Source: Dermatemys mawii (lineage: Eukaryota > Chordata > Testudines > Dermatemydidae). Taken from it: 64,000 bases of DNA. The number at the start of each line of letters is the position of its first letter. Position 1 is the stretch's first letter. The stretch is from assembly GCA_007922305.1 (NCBI GenBank), contig ML677366.1, forward strand, positions 11,407,132 to 11,471,131. The letters are read 5' to 3'. The position numbers and the translations under genes are program-made. Under the pieces are notes generated by a model. The model searched no databases. It was not told where the DNA came from and saw only the letters and a program-made list of their open reading frames with translations. Below are positions 58,531 to 64,000 of this stretch, in pieces.

Positions 58531-59608
58531 AGGAACATTAGTAGCTTGCAGTGCTTTCAGCTGTGGAGAAGGCAAGGTGGAGTGTCTTATCTCTCTCATC
58601 TAATAATGAGCAGAAGCATTCTAGAACAGAATAAGTCGATCAGATCAGTTAAGGGATGGTGTTTCTGCCTTGTTCCAAGTTCTTAGAAATTGTAAAATTA
58701 GTCCCCACATTAGAGTATTTTTATAGCTATACAGGAGAAAATTGAATTCATTCTCTACATGATTACCTCCACAGAAATGGCAAAATCTGTCAAATCATGT
58801 ATTTCACAGATAATATTCAACCAGCTCTAGTTCAGGGAGAGGTTTTGGGGATTGTCGGTTTTGGATAACTAGCAATTGTCATCTTACAAATACTTAGAGG
58901 CTGGCAGAGTGTTAATTGATTAATATACTCTCTGAAATCAAGCTCCGAGTTCTTTCAGGGGTGTGTAATTGGTTCTCTAGAATAAAGAAAATGTGTAATG
59001 AGCAGTGAATTCCCTACAGGAGATGCCTTCTTTCATTCCAAACAAGCAAGATAAAATGATACCTTCTTCCACTGTATTGTAAACATTTAACATCAGAAAG
59101 GCTTCTAAGCACCATGCTGGGTGTTATGTGCTTTAGAGTAAATATTGTAAAAATTCTGTAGTTTAGAAATCTAGGCTGGCCCTCATCGAAATGGAATTTT
59201 GCAGGTGTGTAAACATAACAGCTCATTTATTTATTTTATTTATTTGTAGGCATTTCTATACCCCTCGTCACCATTGCATTTTACCATCAACATCTAGGGA
59301 TAATAGCTCGAGTTTAACAGACTTGATTTAAATGACATGGACAAATGATAAATTACTTTCAGTGCCATCTATATTCAATAACAATACGCATATGAAGCTC
59401 ACTATTGTTGGTTTGATGACTTCCAGTTGTTACCAGGTGTCTGGATGCCAATCTATCCAGAGTAATTACAGAATACAGCAGCATAAAAATCAAGTATTTA
59501 ACTACTCCCAAGATAAACATGTAATGTCCGGGCTACCAAGTGCACACACTCACACCATCCTCCTCCAGCTGCCCAGGAAAAGGAACCTTCTGCCTTGACG
59601 GTGTATGT

Positions 59609-59646
59609 GCACACACAGACACACACACACGCACACACACACACAC
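59609..59646. repeat. (AC)n microsatellite
   Basis: AC dinucleotides with two G interruptions. Confidence 0.95.
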
Positions 59647-60853
59647 TTTGTCTCTCAAATAGATAAACATGCAAACTTGCACGCAACCAATGCTCTCCTT
59701 TTGATTTGCGCCTGGAACTCATCTAGCTGCCATGTTCACACTGAATTATGTTCAGCGGGATTTTTCAACAGGCCCCCTCTGAACACTGCAGAGGATTTAG
59801 TTCCCACTTTTGTCGCTCAAACTACATGAGGAATTTTCCAAGCAAAATGTTGGCCACGCTACTGCTCTGACAAAAAATATACTGTCAGTACTGGGTGCCC
59901 AAACTCACTGGCTGCTCCCTGGCTTAGCTGGACCCAGGTCTTGGAACCTCATTGCTATAGGACACTATGTTCCCTGGGCAATAATGTCCTTTTTGTTTCT
60001 AAAAGTCACAACATCCCTCTGTCTAACATGACACATATGACACTTCAGGAACCCTCTCGTGGATCAACCTACGGCAGAAAAGACTCAGAAAGAGATAGAG
60101 GCCAAGGGGGAGATTGGTCACTAGCTTTTAAAAGTGCTATTGAAGCAGCTTTCCTATTCTATGCTAAAAGTGGACAGGGAACGGGAAGCCGAGAAAGGAC
60201 AATTCTACACACCACGGGCAGCATATCAAAAGCATGCACTGGTGCAAATAGCTATATAGGGCCCCATCTAGGGTTCCATTTGGAAGCCAGACACCCAAGG
60301 GACTTTCAGCCCTGGAGTTTGCTGCCCCACATTGGCTGAATGCTCAGCGTTTGCTGAGATTTTCAAAAGCAACCCATGCAAACATGGTGAGTTCTCAGAA
60401 ATGCTCATTAGGAGGATATTAGCCTATGTAAATTAATCCCTTGCCTATGGGCGCCCAGAGGTGAGCAGCATTCAAACAGGCTGTTTTTCAGATCCCACAG
60501 GATAATGGCCAACCCCAAAAGATTTGGGATATTGGGAGAGATGGCAGAGAAAATGAGGGGATAAGAGGGAGTCTAGCAACAGAGACCCAGAAATGGGCAC
60601 CACAGTTACCGAAATGACCTCTTGCGGGGCCAGCTCACCCAAAGCCTCACTTCAACACAGAGCAGGTGTCGAGGGCTCAGGTTAAAAATTGGGTCAATCC
60701 TTTGGCGGAGGGGCAGTGTCAAGATATAAATCATGAAATGACCCTTGATATGTTGCCGCCACAGCCAGGAACACCTTGGTGCCATGTGCAGCCATCGTGT
60801 CCATGAAACTGGCATGTTTTCTATCTCCAGAGGCTGAACTGTGTCCCCCTAAA

Positions 60854-61023
60854 AAAGCGACAAAGAGTCTTGTAGCACCTGATAGACTAACAGATTTTAG
60901 GGATCATGAGCTTTCATGGGCTAAGACCCACATTCATCTGATGAAGTGGCTCTTAGCCCACGAAAGCTCATGATCCCTAAAATCTGTTGGTCTATCAGGT
61001 GCTACAAGACTCTTTGTCGCTTT
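60854..61023. repeat. Foldback repeat with 73-bp arms
   Basis: Left arm 60854-60926 (aaagcgacaaagagtcttgt .. ggctaaga) and right arm 60951-61023 are nearly exact inverses with a 24-base loop (cccacattcatctgatgaag tggc). The differences are single substitutions such as catggg/cgtggg and agac/cagac. It is followed by cagattcagactaacacgg, the same tail type as at 19503. It is consistent with an inverted duplication of a Penelope-like element's terminus. Confidence 0.88.
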
Positions 61024-61569
61024 TGCAGATTCAGACTAACACGGTTACCCCTCTGATACTGTGTCCCCCTAGTGCGCTCAGAGGGAAGGCAGTGCCTTCT
61101 CCGATGCTCAGTACACATGGCAAAGGATTCCTGCCTCTCTTGTGATCCATAGGGCAGCTCCTGGGGAGCTCTGAGGAGCATAGAATTTAGGGGATCCTCT
61201 AGGCACACACGGATAGCATCCCTAACCCATCCTTTGAAAAGTCACTGAGTGCCATGGTGGCCCTGATGGGGACAGAGAAAGGCCAGGGCTCATCTTGGTC
61301 AGCCTCTCTATTTTGCCCTGACACTGAACCCAGATGGTTTCAAGAATGCATTTTCCCCTCTCTGTGTCCTGCACTCAAGCGAGGTCAAGGGAGGTTTTCT
61401 GAGGCTCAGAGACTCTGTTAGGCAGTTAAGGGCCCTTCCTGCCCCAAGTCCTGACCTACATTGCCTGCCACCTTCTTTCCTTGTGTTGATTGATGACATA
61501 CAGCCCCAGCCTGGTGCCATATTGCATCCTTTCCACAGTGCTGTCCCTGTGTTCCCAAATGACCCTCTC

Positions 61570-61735
61570 CCCCAAACCCCAACAGGTGTCCCCCGATCCT
61601 CTCCACCTCCTTCTCACCTCCTCTAGCCCCACCCTATTCTTGACTCTCCTCCTCTCCCATTCTATCCTCCTAAACCCACAGCAAATCCTCTCTCTTTCGC
61701 TCTTCCTCTGTCTCCATCCCTCTCCTGGAGGTGTG
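61570..61735 (+). repeat. Polypyrimidine-rich tract
   Basis: A long run of C/T-rich sequence on the plus strand with few purines (ctcctcctctcccattctat and neighbours). It creates a chance open frame. No splice or coding context was found. Confidence 0.6.
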
Positions 61736-62989
61736 CACTGGAGCTGTGTGGGTCAGGAAGGTGAACAGAGACAGCAGATCAGCCAGTGAGGGGCCGCTGC
61801 TTGCACCTGGACCCTTCTGGCTTACCCTTGGTCATGACTAACCTGTGGACAGCCCTTGAGTCCCACTGGGTCCCTCTGAAATACAGTTTGGACCCTCAGT
61901 CCAGCCATGTGCCTCGCCACCCAACAACACTCATCATTCCCCTCAGCCATCAGTCAGCTCCGGTGTGACCAAACAAAAATCCCCTGGGCACCCACGTCCC
62001 ATTTGAGCCTTCACCCAGCACCCAAATGGCTATTTGCACCTACCCAAGCGGGAGCCGTGCTGTAATGTCAATCCAGAGAGAGGAGAGCGCCCCTCCTTCC
62101 CCACACCAGGGGAGATTTGTCCTCAGACAGCCTCATTTTCATCTGGACTTGGGCTTCCCCACAAAAACAACCAAAGCCTTTCAATATTTAATCAGCAGCA
62201 CGGCCGAAACCAGAGGGCGCCAGCTGCCGGGTGTTGTTCAGGTGGGGGAGGAGAGACAGAGAGCTGCCCTTTCCTTATACCCCCTAATGAATCCTTTCCC
62301 TGTATAACGAACACCCCTTTCATTTGCACACTGACTATGGCGGAAAGCAGAACTGCAGCCTGTTTTCTGCCTCAGCCAGGCAGGTTTCAAACAGCATCTC
62401 TTTGAAGCAACCTCATTTCTGATTCCCGGACAGTTCCAGCTGCACAGCCGCCCTCAGATGTGAATCTAACTTTCCGCCCTTTGGACTGTGGGGAAATTGC
62501 TGTGCTCAGCACCCTGTGCCAACAGAGCACGATGTACAAAGGCCCAGCACTCAATCCCAAACCCTCCCTGAAACGCAAGGGATCGCCAGAGCTAAAAGCA
62601 TGAGCTGAGCTACAGCCTGAACTGAAGAGGCAGGAACTGGAGTTATAACAGACTCACATTCTCTGTGGAGCGTCTCAGAGGGGAACTCACCAATGGATTG
62701 TGCTGTCAGCCTCAGGCCTCCAAAGAAGGCTTGTTTTGCAATAAAATAATATATAAGATACCATTTAATACAGCTGTTTTAGCTAAAATGCCCATAGGAC
62801 CGGCTTTCAGTTGAGATGAAAAACCAACGTCCTAATGACTTCTAGTTAGTGATGTTCCCCTGGCCTTTCCTGCAAGAACCCTAGTATACTGGCCAAATTC
62901 CAGCCTAGGTCATTATATCCTGCTTCTCTACATTCCCTCTGCAGTTTCAACTGGCTGTGGGGGTCTCCTTCATTTCCTACCTTAATCTC

Positions 62990-63592
62990 TTAGGGTACGT
63001 CTACACTACCTGCTGGATCAGTGGTAGTGATCAATCTACCGGGGATGGATTTATCACTTCTAGTGTAGACACGATAAATCAATCCGCGAACGCGCTCCCT
63101 GTCAACTCCTGTACTCCACCTCCGCAAGAGGCAGAAGCATAGTTGACTGGGGAGCGGCAGTGGTCGACTCGCCGCCGTGTAGACGGCGAGATAAGTCAGT
63201 CTAAGATACGCCGACTCCAGCTACACTATTTGTATAGCTCAGTGGTTCTCAAACTTTTGAGAACCACGACCCATTTTTCCTTCCTCGGCTGCCGCAACGG
63301 ACCCTTGTATGTCCACCGAAAAGCCTCCGAATAAATTACTTCCGAATTCAGTGGCTATTTTCGGCGGACATGCCGAGCGCTCCTGAAATAGCTCGGCACG
63401 TCCGCTGAAAAGCCGCCGAATGCGGAAGTAATTCATTTGATGGCTTTTAAGCGGCAGCAGGAGCTCGCGACCCCCCTGGAAGCGCTCGGCGACCCCCAGG
63501 GGGGTCGCGATCCCCAGTTTGAGAAATCCTGGTGTAGCTGAAGTTGTGTATCTTAGGTTGACCTCTCCCCCGCCACCATAAACCAGGTCTTA
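62990..63592. mobile_element. Harbinger-like MITE, copy 2, split by a hAT-like MITE
   Basis: Starts gggtacgtctacactacc after TTA and ends ataaaccaggtc before TTA, a 3-bp duplication as in PIF/Harbinger. It shares atcaatctaccggggatgg, cgcaagaggcagaagca and ctaagatacgccgactcc with the copy at 13305-13594. The central hairpin is interrupted at 63240. Confidence 0.8.
63240..63531. mobile_element. hAT-like MITE nested in the Harbinger-like MITE
   Basis: Begins cagtggttctcaaactttt and ends cccagtttgagaaatcctg. Flanks gtatagct and gtgtagct (63232-63239, 63532-63539) are an 8-bp duplication with one mismatch. The interior has inverted gaggcttttcggtgg-like and gtccgctgaaaagcc arms. Confidence 0.88.
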
Positions 63593-64000
63593 GTGTGACT
63601 GTGTGCTGTGTAAACTGCTACTGCCTTCCACACCAGAGATGTCTGCAGTTATAGCTGCATCTATAATGTTTGAGATCCATAGGGGTGAAAGCCTCCAGTT
63701 CCAAGGTCTTTTTAAATAACTAGTAATAATTGGCGCTAATGAAGAAACATTCTTACATGCAATTACAGGGCACCCAGATGGCACAGTGACGTACATGCAC
63801 ATACTGATAATTCATAAGAAATAATAAATGCAAGATCTCATTACTCGCATTAGAAACACTCGGCTCCAATTTGCCATTCTCATGCCCGGAGAAGGCGAAA
63901 GGCAACAACCCATGCTCCAGAGTAAGATGTCACTTGGAAGTACCCTCCTTAGCCACTCTGCTGTCATCAAAAGGACCAATGAGCACCAAGAGGGGAGGGT

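Noticed and set aside
28798..64000. Search for a neighbouring gene upstream of SV2B
   Set aside because: No multi-exon pattern, conserved domain or splice-bounded frame was seen on either strand.
1..64000. CRISPR arrays, prokaryotic operons, phage or novel defence-type systems
   Set aside because: The sequence is vertebrate: introns, CR1, SINEs and microsatellites. No regularly spaced direct repeats or operon-like gene strings occur.

Overview
The window is vertebrate genomic DNA, most likely from a turtle (Testudines). The species cannot be named from sequence alone. The lineage call rests on the repeat mix: CR1 LINE fragments, a DIRS-1 type retroelement with turtle-like gag/RT/RNase H, a Penelope-like element with a GIY-YIG domain, many hAT- and Harbinger-like MITEs, and MIR/CORE-type SINEs. 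It also fits a gene with large, repeat-filled introns.

One protein-coding gene is supported: SV2B (synaptic vesicle glycoprotein 2B), on the minus strand. Six coding exons lie in reading order at 28417-27886, 12883-12703, 10900-10749, 8184-8051, 7090-7001 and 2144-2034. All introns are GT-AG, all junction phases agree, and the exons join into 400 uninterrupted codons. These encode the acidic cytoplasmic N-terminus, transmembrane helices 1-6 and the start of the central cytoplasmic loop. Human SV2B has about 683 residues, so the remaining exons lie beyond position 1. Three of these exons were too short or too divergent at their ends to appear as long ORFs and were found by reading the reverse strand. 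The first coding exon also carries about 380 bases of 5' UTR with two short uORFs, behind a strong splice acceptor. The promoter and first non-coding exon were not found.

Region by region: 1-2033 is the start of the next intron. 2145-7000 is an intron with a (TC)n tract holding a 10-N gap, a truncated DIRS copy (2640-4860), a hAT-like MITE with an exact 8-bp duplication, and a (CTTT)n tract. 7091-12702 holds three short introns with MIR-like SINEs and MITEs, one of them about 66 bp from a splice donor. 12884-27885 is a 15-kb intron with a Harbinger-like MITE, CR1 pieces, a Penelope-like 3' fragment (16611-17510), a perfect 37-bp-arm palindrome (19428-19502) and a larger foldback element (22346-22886). 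28798-64000 is SV2B 5' intron or flank, without any recognisable coding exon. It holds SINE, CR1 and MITE copies, one tRNA-Asn(GTT)-like locus (48646-48719, minus), a 73-bp-arm foldback (60854-61023) and a MITE nested within a MITE (62990-63592).

Most open reading frames in the window are chance ORFs or decayed transposon frames. I found no clear candidate for a new multi-gene system. The most informative observations are the N-terminal form of SV2B, the layered transposon structures and the tRNA-Asn locus.
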